Shown one piece after another: positions 1-9,100 of a stretch of 64,000 bases of DNA. The notes beneath the pieces were generated by a model. The model made no database searches and had not been told where the DNA came from. It saw only the letters and a list, made by a program, of their open reading frames with translations. The DNA comes from an uncultured Halomonas sp. (lineage in GTDB: Bacteria > Pseudomonadota > Gammaproteobacteria > Pseudomonadales > Halomonadaceae), in contig NZ_CANMTQ010000001.1 of NCBI RefSeq assembly GCF_947500835.1, forward strand, positions 558,001 to 622,000. The letters are read 5' to 3'. The first letter of the stretch is position 1; each line of letters starts with the position of its first letter. The translations under genes were made by a program, and so were the position numbers.

Positions 1-570
1 CCGGGTGCGCGCACGCTCACTTTCACTGAGCAGCGCCAGGGTGCCCACCAGCTGGGCGAAGACCCCACCCCGATCGATGTCGCCCACCAGCAGCACCGGA
101 CAATCGATCATCTCGGCGAAGCCCATGTTAGCGATATCGTTGGCGCGCAGGTTGATCTCCGCCGGGCTGCCCGCGCCTTCGGCGATGATCACGTCGAAGC
201 GGCTCGACAGGGCCTCCCAGGCGGCCAGCACGCTGTCGCGCGCCTCGCGCTTGTAGGCGTGGTAATCGAGAGCGTCCATGTGACCGAGCACCTGGCCACG
301 CAGGATCACCTGGGCGCCACGATCGCTTTCCGGCTTGAGCAGCACCGGGTTCATGTCGCTGTGGGCTGCCACACCGCAAGCCAGCGCCTGCAGCGCCGTG
401 GAACGCCCGATCTCGCCACCATCCATCGTCACCGCGCTGTTGAGCGCCATGTTCTGGGGCTTGAACGGCGCCACCGCCACGCCGCGGCGAGCCAGCATCC
501 GACACAGCGCCGCCACCAGCGTGCTCTTGCCCGCATCCGAGGTAGTGCCCTGCACCATCAGTGTCGCCAT
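1..570 (-). CDS. cobQ: Cobyric acid synthase CobQ, N-terminal part (runs off left edge)
   Basis: Cobyric acid synthase performs the glutamine- and ATP-dependent amidation of peripheral carboxylates of adenosyl-cobyrinate a,c-diamide in the cytoplasm. The 190 visible residues begin with [13 protein letters not shown], the P-loop-like dethiobiotin-synthetase fold, followed by [11 protein letters not shown] and a DGGEIGR stretch typical of CobQ/CbiP. The C-terminal glutamine amidotransferase domain lies outside the window. The ATG at 570 is preceded by TTGGAGA. A 201-nt gap separates it from cobO, so it may have its own promoter, although it shares the direction of the cobalamin operon. The family call is firm; only completeness is unknown. 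Confidence 0.93.
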   Translation of the reverse strand, partial: MATLMVQGTTSDAGKSTLVAALCRMLARRGVAVAPFKPQNMALNSAVTMDGGEIGRSTALQALACGVAAHSDMNPVLLKPESDRGAQVILRGQVLGHMDALDYHAYKREARDSVLAAWEALSSRFDVIIAEGAGSPAEINLRANDIANMGFAEMIDCPVLLVGDIDRGGVFAQLVGTLALLSESERARTR

Positions 571-771
571 GAAGTCTCCAACTCAAGAAATCCCTGTACG
601 ATTTCATACTCTGGCTAGGAAGCAGCCGTTTTCTGTCGCGAGCGAAGAGAGGCTGGCCAGCGCCGGAGCGCAGCAACCGGAGTTGAGTTTGCTCAATGAG
701 GATTGCGACGGTCCGACGATTCGGCACCGCCGATGGCCAGGATATCGAGCGCAGCAAGAAATCGGCACTTC

Positions 772-1383
772 CTAAAGTTCTATGCCTTTCTGGGCCTTAA
801 TACCCTGCTCCTTGAAGGCATGCTTGACCACCTTCATCTCGGTGACGGTATCGGCAAGCTCGATCAGCTCGTGGGGCGCGTGGCGGCCGGTCACCACCAC
901 ATGCTGCATCGCCGGTCGTGCCTGCAGATCGTCGAGCACCCGGTCGAGATCCAGGTAGTCATGGCGCAGGGCGATGTTGAGCTCGTCGAGCAGCACTAGG
1001 GCGTAACTCTCGTCGGCCAGCATGCGCTGGGCCTCACTCCAGGCGGCTTCGGCGCTGGCGACATCGCGGTCGCGATCCTGGGTATCCCAGGTGTAGCCCT
1101 CGCCCATCACCTGGTAATCGACGTTCGACTGCTGGCGGAAAAACGCCTTCTCGCCAGTATCGAAGGCGCCCTTGATGAACTGCACCACGCCCACCTTCAT
1201 GCCGTGGCCGAGGGCGCGGGCGAGCATGCCGAAGCCAGAGCTGCTCTTGCCCTTGCCCGGGCCGGTAAGCACCAGCAGCACGCCCTGCTCCTTGTCGGCG
1301 CGGGCGATACGCTCTTGCATGATCTTTTGCTTGGCGGCCATACGCTGGGCATGGCGCTCCGGGTCTTTAGCGTTATCACGCAT
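772..1383 (-). CDS. cobO: Cob(I)yrinic acid a,c-diamide adenosyltransferase
   Basis: This enzyme transfers the 5'-deoxyadenosyl group of ATP to reduced corrinoid cobalt, in both de novo synthesis and salvage. The 203-residue protein has the CobO/BtuR P-loop GPGKGKSS at about residue 41, then FGMLARALGHG and VVQFIKG. A DELNIAL acidic motif lies near residue 130. Length matches the family (about 200 residues). It sits 21 nt downstream of cobB and is probably cotranscribed with it from the riboswitch-led operon. The lysine- and arginine-rich N-terminus is usual for this family. Confidence 0.95.
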   Translation of the reverse strand: MRDNAKDPERHAQRMAAKQKIMQERIARADKEQGVLLVLTGPGKGKSSSGFGMLARALGHGMKVGVVQFIKGAFDTGEKAFFRQQSNVDYQVMGEGYTWDTQDRDRDVASAEAAWSEAQRMLADESYALVLLDELNIALRHDYLDLDRVLDDLQARPAMQHVVVTGRHAPHELIELADTVTEMKVVKHAFKEQGIKAQKGIEL

Positions 1384-1404
1384 GTCGATTCTCCTGGGAT
1401 GGCA

Positions 1405-2721
<1,317 letters not shown>

Positions 2722-2722
2722 G

Positions 2723-3490
2723 TCACCTCACAGGGACGAAAACAGGGGCGCCGTCGACCTCGGCGGTGACCAGGCGCTGGCCGTAGAGGCGCTCCAGGGC
2801 GCTCGGCACCAGCATGGCATCGCGCGGCCCCCAGCACATTTCGCCGTCGGGATAGAGCAGCAGCACCTGATCGCACCAGCGTGCGGCCAGATTGAGATCG
2901 TGCAGGCACAGCATGACGGCCCTGCCGGTCCTGGCTTGCTCAGTGAGCAGGGCCATGGTTGCGGTCTGGTGATGCAGATCGAGATGGTTGGTGGGCTCAT
3001 CGGCAAGCCAGATATCCGGCGCCTGGGTGAGCACCGTGGCGATGGCCAGGCGCTGGCGCTCGCCGCCGGAGAGCGTGTTCACCAGCCGCTCGGCGAGATG
3101 GGCGACATCCAGGCGCTTAAGCGCCGCCTCCGCCAGCTGAAGATCCTCGCCGCCCTCCATCTGCCAGGGCGAGAGCCAGGGATGGCGGCCGATCAGCGCC
3201 GTCTCGCGCACCGTGGCGGGAAAGCCGTCCTGGCGCTCCTGGAAGATCAGGCCCAGGGCGCGGGCGATCCGGCGGCGCGGCAGCGCAGCAAGGGATTCCC
3301 CGTCGAGGCATACCACGCCGCGACGTGGCGCGCGCAGCCCCGCCAGAGTATGCAACAAGGTGGTCTTGCCGGCGCCGTTAGGACCCAGTACGCCCCACAC
3401 CTGCCCCGGCTCCAGGCTCAGGTCCAGCGCCCGGCCGTCGCGGCGGCCCGGCACGTCGATGATAAGCTCGCGCGCCTCGAGTCGGCTCAT
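2723..3490 (-). CDS. btuD: Vitamin B12-type ABC transporter ATP-binding protein
   Basis: This is the cytoplasmic ATPase of the BtuCDF-type corrinoid importer. The 255-residue protein has Walker A GPNGAGKTTLLHTLAG near residue 37, the signature LSGGERQRLAIA near 140, Walker B DIWLADEPTNHLDL and a switch histidine in LCLHDLNLA. The open frame extends far upstream, but that part is an off-frame reading of btuC. The ATG at 3490 overlaps the btuC stop (ATGA), which fixes the start. FecE-type siderophore or haem ATPases are close relatives; the B12 assignment comes from context with btuF, btuB and cob genes. Confidence 0.92.
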   Translation of the reverse strand: MSRLEARELIIDVPGRRDGRALDLSLEPGQVWGVLGPNGAGKTTLLHTLAGLRAPRRGVVCLDGESLAALPRRRIARALGLIFQERQDGFPATVRETALIGRHPWLSPWQMEGGEDLQLAEAALKRLDVAHLAERLVNTLSGGERQRLAIATVLTQAPDIWLADEPTNHLDLHHQTATMALLTEQARTGRAVMLCLHDLNLAARWCDQVLLLYPDGEMCWGPRDAMLVPSALERLYGQRLVTAEVDGAPVFVPVR

Positions 3491-4494
3491 CAGCGGCTCC
3501 GGTAAAGCAGATAGAGAAAGGTGGGGACGCCGAGCAGCGCGGTGATCACCCCCACCGGCAGCTGCTCCGGGGCGATGAGGGTGCGGGCCAGGGTATCGGC
3601 AAGCATCAGCAGAGTGCCACCGGCCAGGGCACAGGCGGGCAGAATCAAGCGCTGGTCGTTGCCCAGCACCAGGCGCAGCATGTGCGGCACCACCAGGCCA
3701 ACGAAGCCGATGCTGCCGGCGGTGCTCACCGCCGCGGCGGTGAGCAGGCTCGCCGTGATGTAGATCATCCACTCCAGCGGGCGTACCGCCACCCCCAGGG
3801 CCACGGCCTGCAGCGCGCCTCGGGCCAGCACGTTGAGGCTGCGCCCTAGGGGGAAGACGAGCAGGCACACCCCCAGCAGCAGAACGAGCGGCAAGCCAGG
3901 GGTACGGGCGTAGGAAAGATCGCCCATCAGCCAGTAGAGCATGCCGGGCAGACGCTCGGCGGGGCTCACCGCCAGCATCAGGGTGACCACCGCGCCCCAG
4001 CCGGACGCCACCACCACGCCGGTGAGCAGTAGGCGGGCCGGCGTCCAACTGCCGGTGCCCTGGGCCAGCCCGAATACCAGCAGCGTCGAGGCGAGCGCCC
4101 CGACAAACGCCGAGCCGGAAATCACGAGACTGCCCAACCCGGCCAGCATGGCCGCCAGCGCCCCCACCGCGGCGCCGCCGGAGAGACCCAGCACATAAGG
4201 GTCCGCCAGGGGATTGCGCAACAGTACCTGCATCAGCGCCCCGGCCAGCGCCAGCAGGCCGCCGGTGGCGAAGGCCGAGAGCGCCCGAGGCACGCGCAGC
4301 TCCAGCACCAGAGTGCGCGACAGGGCATCGCCCCCGCCCAGCGTCACCCGCCACAGCTCGGCGGGGGTGACGGTGACGCTGCCGATCGCAACGGACAGCA
4401 CCAGGGCGGCCAGGGCCGCCAGCGCTAGCACGCCCAGGGGGAAAACCAGCCCGCGGCGCCCGACGGCGGCCATGGAATATCTAGCGACGTGCAC
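3490..4494 (-). CDS. btuC: FecCD-family permease, BtuC of the B12 importer
   Basis: This is the inner-membrane channel of the corrinoid ABC importer, expected to dimerise. The 334-residue protein is strongly hydrophobic with about ten membrane segments and the family signatures RVPRALSAFATGGLLALAG and GSIGFVGLVVPHMLRL. The GTG at 4494 is chosen because GGAGGA lies about six bases upstream; an ATG at 4473 lacks a good ribosome site. The gene overlaps btuF by 14 nt and btuD by 1 nt. Fold and role are secure; substrate specificity is inferred from neighbours. Confidence 0.92.
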   Translation of the reverse strand: MHVARYSMAAVGRRGLVFPLGVLALAALAALVLSVAIGSVTVTPAELWRVTLGGGDALSRTLVLELRVPRALSAFATGGLLALAGALMQVLLRNPLADPYVLGLSGGAAVGALAAMLAGLGSLVISGSAFVGALASTLLVFGLAQGTGSWTPARLLLTGVVVASGWGAVVTLMLAVSPAERLPGMLYWLMGDLSYARTPGLPLVLLLGVCLLVFPLGRSLNVLARGALQAVALGVAVRPLEWMIYITASLLTAAAVSTAGSIGFVGLVVPHMLRLVLGNDQRLILPACALAGGTLLMLADTLARTLIAPEQLPVGVITALLGVPTFLYLLYRSR

Positions 4495-5380
4495 GGGCGT
4501 CCTCCAGCTTCTCGCAGAACAGGCGGCTGCCCTCGAGCAGACGCGGCGTGGGGCGCTGGATCAGCGACGGTGGCACGAAGAAGAGATTGTCCCGGGTCAC
4601 CGCCGTCAGATCGGGATACTGCGCCCAGTGGGTGAGCCAGTCGCGATTCTCCTCACCCATGCCGCCCGCCAATATCGCCTCCGGGTCCGCCGCCAGCACC
4701 GAGGCGTCGCCGATACGCGGCACCAGGCGTTCGAGATCGCCAAAGACGTTGACCCCGCCGCAGATGCTTAGCACCTTGCCGATCAGGTGAGCGTCGTTGA
4801 TGGTCATCAGCGGTTCGTCCCACACCTGGTAGAAAACCCGCACCGGCGCCTTGCCGGCGTAGCGCTTGCGAATCTCCGCCATACCATGACGAAAGCGGCT
4901 GGCCTCGCGCTGCGCCTCATCGGCGCTGCCGGCGAGGGTACCCAGCCGTTCGATGGCGCTGGCCACATCCGTAAAGCTGCGCGGCTCGACGTAAAACACC
5001 GGTATCCCGAGCGCCTCGATGGTTTTTAACTGATCGGGGGGGTTGCCGGTCACCCAGCCAATCACCAGCGTCGGGCTCAGGGCAACAAGGCGCTCTACGT
5101 CGATGCGCGTATGACTGCCAAGCGAAGGCACTTCTTGAGCCGCCGGCGGGTAGTCGCTGTAATCGACCACGGCCACCACCTTGTCGCCGGCCCCGGCGGC
5201 ATAGATCAGCTCCGTCGCCCCCGGCGAGAGTGAAGCGATGCGCGCAGCCGGCGCTGGCAGGCACACCCGGCGCTCGGCATCGTCCGTGGCGCACACCTCG
5301 GCCCGGGCGGGCAGCCCCACAGCCAGCAGCAGCAGGGCGGCAAACAGCCCCAGCGCACTTTTCTTATTGCAGACGCCCAT
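4481..5380 (-). CDS. btuF: Periplasmic corrinoid-binding protein BtuF
   Basis: The periplasmic binding protein delivers B12 or cobinamide to BtuCD. It has 299 residues, with a signal peptide (charged MGVCNKK, hydrophobic core, cleavage after PARA) and a helical-backbone type III binding fold: RIASLSPGATELIYAAGAGDKVVAV near residue 47, a VALSPTLVIGW segment and a C-terminal PTPRLLEGSRLFCEKL. SPGATEL is characteristic of BtuF-like proteins. It is preceded by a 37-nt purine-only tract that contains the ribosome site and separates it from the DUF2149 gene. Confidence 0.92.
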   Translation of the reverse strand: MGVCNKKSALGLFAALLLLAVGLPARAEVCATDDAERRVCLPAPAARIASLSPGATELIYAAGAGDKVVAVVDYSDYPPAAQEVPSLGSHTRIDVERLVALSPTLVIGWVTGNPPDQLKTIEALGIPVFYVEPRSFTDVASAIERLGTLAGSADEAQREASRFRHGMAEIRKRYAGKAPVRVFYQVWDEPLMTINDAHLIGKVLSICGGVNVFGDLERLVPRIGDASVLAADPEAILAGGMGEENRDWLTHWAQYPDLTAVTRDNLFFVPPSLIQRPTPRLLEGSRLFCEKLEDARARR

Positions 5381-5381
5381 A

Positions 5382-5418
5382 CCCTTTTCCTTTTCTTTTT
5401 TCTCTTCTTTTTCCTTTT
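5382..5418 (-). other. 37-nt polypurine tract between the DUF2149 gene and btuF
   Basis: On the coding (minus) strand every base from 5418 to 5382 is A or G, starting inside the DUF2149 stop codon and ending 2 nt before the btuF ATG. It contains several AAGGA-like ribosome sites. Such a tract could act as an unstructured ribosome standby site or form unusual DNA. The purine purity is seen directly; any role is inference. Confidence 0.6.
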
Positions 5419-5713
5419 AACGGCGACCCGATTCGTCGATCAGGATCAGCTTGCCGCTCTGGGGATCGCGGTAGACGCGTCCGACGCTTTCGTAACCGCT
5501 GCCGGATGCCTCCATCCCCGCCGGCAGCTCGGGCATCTCGCGCCCGGCTTCGAGCTCCACGCCGCCGTTCGAACCGGTGTCACGCGAGGCGGCCAGCGCC
5601 ACCATCAGCCCCACGGCGAACACCAGCATGATATCGGCGAGATTGGCGAGCGGCCCCAAGGGCTCTTCGTCCACACTGTCAAAGCGACTGCGCCGGTAGT
5701 CGGGAATGCTCAT
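5417..5713 (-). CDS. DUF2149 protein, ExbD-like single-span membrane protein
   Basis: A 98-residue protein of the DUF2149 family, function not established. It has a short cytoplasmic N-terminus, one membrane helix at about residues 25-43 (LADIMLVFAVGLMVALAAS) and a short periplasmic tail with a DPQSGKLILIDE segment. The helix resembles the ExbD/TolR helix, including an acidic residue at the helix start (NLADIMLV against the VDVMLVLL pattern of ExbD), which in ExbD is needed for proton use. The start overlaps the ExbB-like gene by 4 nt. I infer that it is the ExbD-type partner of that channel and acts with the CobN homologue or BtuB. Confidence 0.8.
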   Translation of the reverse strand: MSIPDYRRSRFDSVDEEPLGPLANLADIMLVFAVGLMVALAASRDTGSNGGVELEAGREMPELPAGMEASGSGYESVGRVYRDPQSGKLILIDESGRR

Positions 5714-6162
5714 GCGGGTGCCTCCAGGGTGGCCATGGCGGCGTCATACCAGCGCCGCCGAAAACGCCCCAGCAGAAAGCCGAGGATGCCGATAAGCAGG
5801 CCCATGACCGTCGTATTGAAGGCCACGGTGACGGCCTGGGCTAGCACGTCGAGCTGACCACTGCCCAGGGCGGCCAGGCCCGGCCCCAGCGGGATCAGGG
5901 TGCCCATCAGCCCCAGCATGGGACCGATGCGCGCCAGCAGATCGGCTCGGTCGATGGCGCGGCGCGCCTGGGTCGCCAGCCGGTCGATGCGCCTCGCCGC
6001 GACCAGCCGGCGAATGCCGCCGCTGCGCTCGCCGATGGCAAGGCCCGTCTCCCACAGCGACAGAGCCACCAGAGCGAGTAGCGCCAGGATCACCGGCGTC
6101 AGCAGCCAGCCCACCAGGGTATCCATGACCTCCAGTGTGGCCTGGGTCAGATCCAGTTTCAT
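5710..6162 (-). CDS. MotA/TolQ/ExbB-family proton channel protein, short form
   Basis: A 150-residue membrane protein of the ExbB/TolQ fold, shorter than ExbB (about 240 residues). It has a first helix at about 20-40 and then the family signature ARIGPMLGLMGTLIPLGPGL (about 83-102) and VAFNTTVMGLLIGILGFLL (about 113-131), which match the last two ExbB helices with a conserved threonine in the final one. The long cytoplasmic loop between helices 1 and 2 is only about 40 residues. It overlaps cobN (ATGA at 6159-6162) and the DUF2149 gene by 4 nt. ExbB proteins use the proton gradient to drive work across the envelope; what this one drives is inference. Confidence 0.86.
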   Translation of the reverse strand: MKLDLTQATLEVMDTLVGWLLTPVILALLALVALSLWETGLAIGERSGGIRRLVAARRIDRLATQARRAIDRADLLARIGPMLGLMGTLIPLGPGLAALGSGQLDVLAQAVTVAFNTTVMGLLIGILGFLLGRFRRRWYDAAMATLEAPA

Positions 6163-9100
6163 CGTGCACGTCTCCCGTAAAACATGCCCCCCAGCAACAG
6201 CAGCAGGGCGGCAAGGCCAAGCAGCCAGGGCAGCATTGCGACGCTGCCATCGGCGGTGGCCGCGGTTTCGCCTTGCGGCGCTTCGGCCTCGGCAGACGCC
6301 GTCGGGGTCTCGCTCGGCGGCGTAGCCTGTGCGGCGCTGGGCGCGACTTCGCGAATGCTGGTCGGCGCCGCCTGGGGCTTTGGAACCTCGAGTCGTGCCG
6401 CCTCGATCACCGCGTTGAAGGCCTCGCGCCGCTCGGCATCAAGGCGTGCGGCAATCCACGGCAACAGGGGATGATCCGGGTGGGCATGGCCGCTGCCCGG
6501 CAGGCCATGCTCGATCACCGCGTCGGCAAACTCACCGCTGAGCCGCTCCAGGGTCGCCTCGTCGGCGTCCCAGTAGCCGCGCTTGGCAGCGAGCAGGGCC
6601 GTGGCCTGCATGTGCGTCTTGACGTGGACGTTGTGCCCCTCGGCCAGGAAGTCGTCCAGCCCCAGGTCGTGACGGTCCTGGAAGTAGACAGCGTCGACCT
6701 CGTCCCACACCCAGGAGCGCACCACCTGCGGGCTGGTCACCTGCCAGCCCCACAGATTGTCGAGGAAATCGCTGCCCATGGTGCGGGCGCCGGCGTAGCC
6801 GTGCTCCATCAGCGGGCGCAGCCACTGGGGATTGAGGTTGCGCGCGCGCAGCTCCCCCAGCAGCGCCCGCTCCAGGCTCTCGACCTTTGGATTGTCGGGA
6901 TCGGCGTGCTGCAGCACGCGGTTGTCCGGCGGCGTGTCGGCGAGCTGCTCCACCGCATTGGAGAGCCCGCCCTGGAAGTCGAAGCCGTCGTCGTTGTCGA
7001 GCAGTCCGTAGAGATGACTGGCACGCCCCAGGTAGGTGCGCCCGACCCGGGCGAGGTTGGCATCGAAGGCGGCGTGGGCCCGCTCGCCGCCCTGCCCCTG
7101 GCCGTAGACGTGCCCCATGCGTCGCCGATAGGCGCTGCCCAGCTCGTTACGCTCTTCCCAGGCGCTGGAGCGCGAGGCCAGACGGTTGACGCCGGCGCCA
7201 TAGGCACCCGGCGCGGTGCCGAAGACCCGCCACGCCGCTCGATTCCCCGCCGCGGTGCCCGGCTCATCCCGGGCCATCAGTTCGCGGGTGTCCGCCACCC
7301 AGCGCGCCGCGACGCGGTTGTCCGCAAGCGCTTCACTGCCCGGATCGCGCATCTCCTCGGGCAGCGGGTCAAGCGCCGCCGTCAGCGCCCCGTCAAGCTG
7401 CGGATGTTCGGCGCGGATGGTTTCGCTCGCCCCGTCGAGCGCCAGGCGCACGGCAAGGTCGAGCCACACCAGCTGGTCCTCGTAGAGATCGCGAAACAGC
7501 CCCGAGGTGGTGAAGAGCACGTCGCGGCGCTCGCGCCGATGCGCCTGTTCCAACTCTTGACCTGGGGCATCTTCGCTCAAGGGCAGGCGTTCCAGCCCCT
7601 GGACGATGCCGCGCGAATTCCAACGCGGCTTGACGCCCAGCATGTCGAGGCCGAAGGCGATCATCACCCCCTCGTCGCGCACCGTGTCCGAGGCCCACAG
7701 CACCAATGCCTCGCTGCCCTTAGCCGTCTCGGCGTCCCGGGAGCGGGCGGTGGCCGCCATCTGGCTGCCCAGCGACCAGGCCACCTGAGTCGGCACCAGA
7801 TCGCTTGAGAGAGCATGGAAGTTGCGCCCGGTGGGCAGTACCTCCGGCGTGCGCAGCGGGTCGTTGCCCGGCCCCGGTGGCACGAAGCGCCCGGCGAGTG
7901 CGCCCAGGAAATTCTCGCGCTCGTGACGCGGCGAGGCCTCAAGGCGTGCTTTCCGGCCTGCTTGCTCCTCGACGTCGGGCGCGGTGTCGCCGGCCATGGA
8001 GGCGAGCATCGTCGCCACGGCCTTGTCGTCCCAGTCACGGCCGAAGACGTGCAGCCCCAGGGGCATGAAGCGTTCCTGCATGTCGGTGACGTAGTGCCCG
8101 GCTTCGTGCACCAGCAGCTCGGCGGCGACCTCGTTCAGGTTCACCTCCTCGGCGGTCAGGCCCAGGTCGCCGGCGATCTCGCGCTCGAAGGCCTCGGTCA
8201 GCTCGAGGCTCTCGATGCGCTCGCGCAGCATCGTCACCGCCCGGTGCCGCGTGGGACTGTCGGGGTCGGTCGCCACCTCGAAGGTCTCGACCAGCTGGCG
8301 CAGCTCGAGCAGGTCGTCGTAGAGTTCGGTGGCGGCCAGCGGCGGGGTCAGATGGCCGATCATCACTCCCAGGGCGCGGCGCTTAGCCTGGATGCCCTCG
8401 CCCACGCCATCGACGATGTAGGGGTAGATCAGCGGCAGGTTGCCGCCTAAAAGCTCCGGATAATCGTCCTCGGTAAGCCCTGCCCGGCGTCGCGGCAGGA
8501 ACTCGCGGGTGGAATGACGCCCCACGTAGACCAGGGCGTCCGCGGCGAAGCGGTCGCGCAGCCAGTGGTAGAATCCCAGGTACTGATGGGTCGGCGGAAA
8601 GGTGGTGTTGGCGTGCAGCAGCTCTTCGTCCACCTCCCAGCCCCGGGGCGGCTGGGGGCCGATGAAGATGTTGCCAAAGCGCAGCCCCGGAAAGAGCATT
8701 CTGTCGTCAACGATCATGGAGCGCCCCGGCGGCTCGCCCCAGCCGGTCAGGCCAGGGATACCTGTCGCTACCAGGGCGTCTCGCAGCGACTCGAGCGTCT
8801 CGCTCTCGACTGCCTCTGCGTGGTCGAGCTGCGCCTGCCAGCCTTGAACGTACTGATTCAGCAGATCCAGCGCTCGATTTCGGGCCGGGTGATCGTGCTG
8901 TTCGAGCAGATGGCGCAGATCCTTGGCCACCCGCGCCAGCACCTCGCGCACCAGCGCCGGCTCGCCCTGTGCATCGGCCTGGGCGAGGCGCGCGTGCAGA
9001 TAGCCCAGCGGCCCCTGCACGAGCTCACCTCGGATGGTCATCGGCAGCGTCGCGAAGTAGCGGCGGTACTCCTGGCCGGTGAGCGACGCCACCTGCCCGG

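Noticed and set aside
571..771. Possible extra gene or riboswitch between cobO and cobQ
   Set aside because: The 201-nt gap shows only a short TTGAG-TTTG-CTCAA repeat (683-696). No coding frame with family features and no B12-box sequence was seen.
2723..4354. Apparent 543-residue fusion of a novel N-terminus to BtuD
   Set aside because: The N-terminal part is an off-frame reading of btuC. The ATGA overlap at 3490 marks the real btuD start.
6135..7808. 557-residue open frame on the plus strand
   Set aside because: Antisense shadow of the 3' half of cobN and the ExbB-like gene; no recognisable domain.
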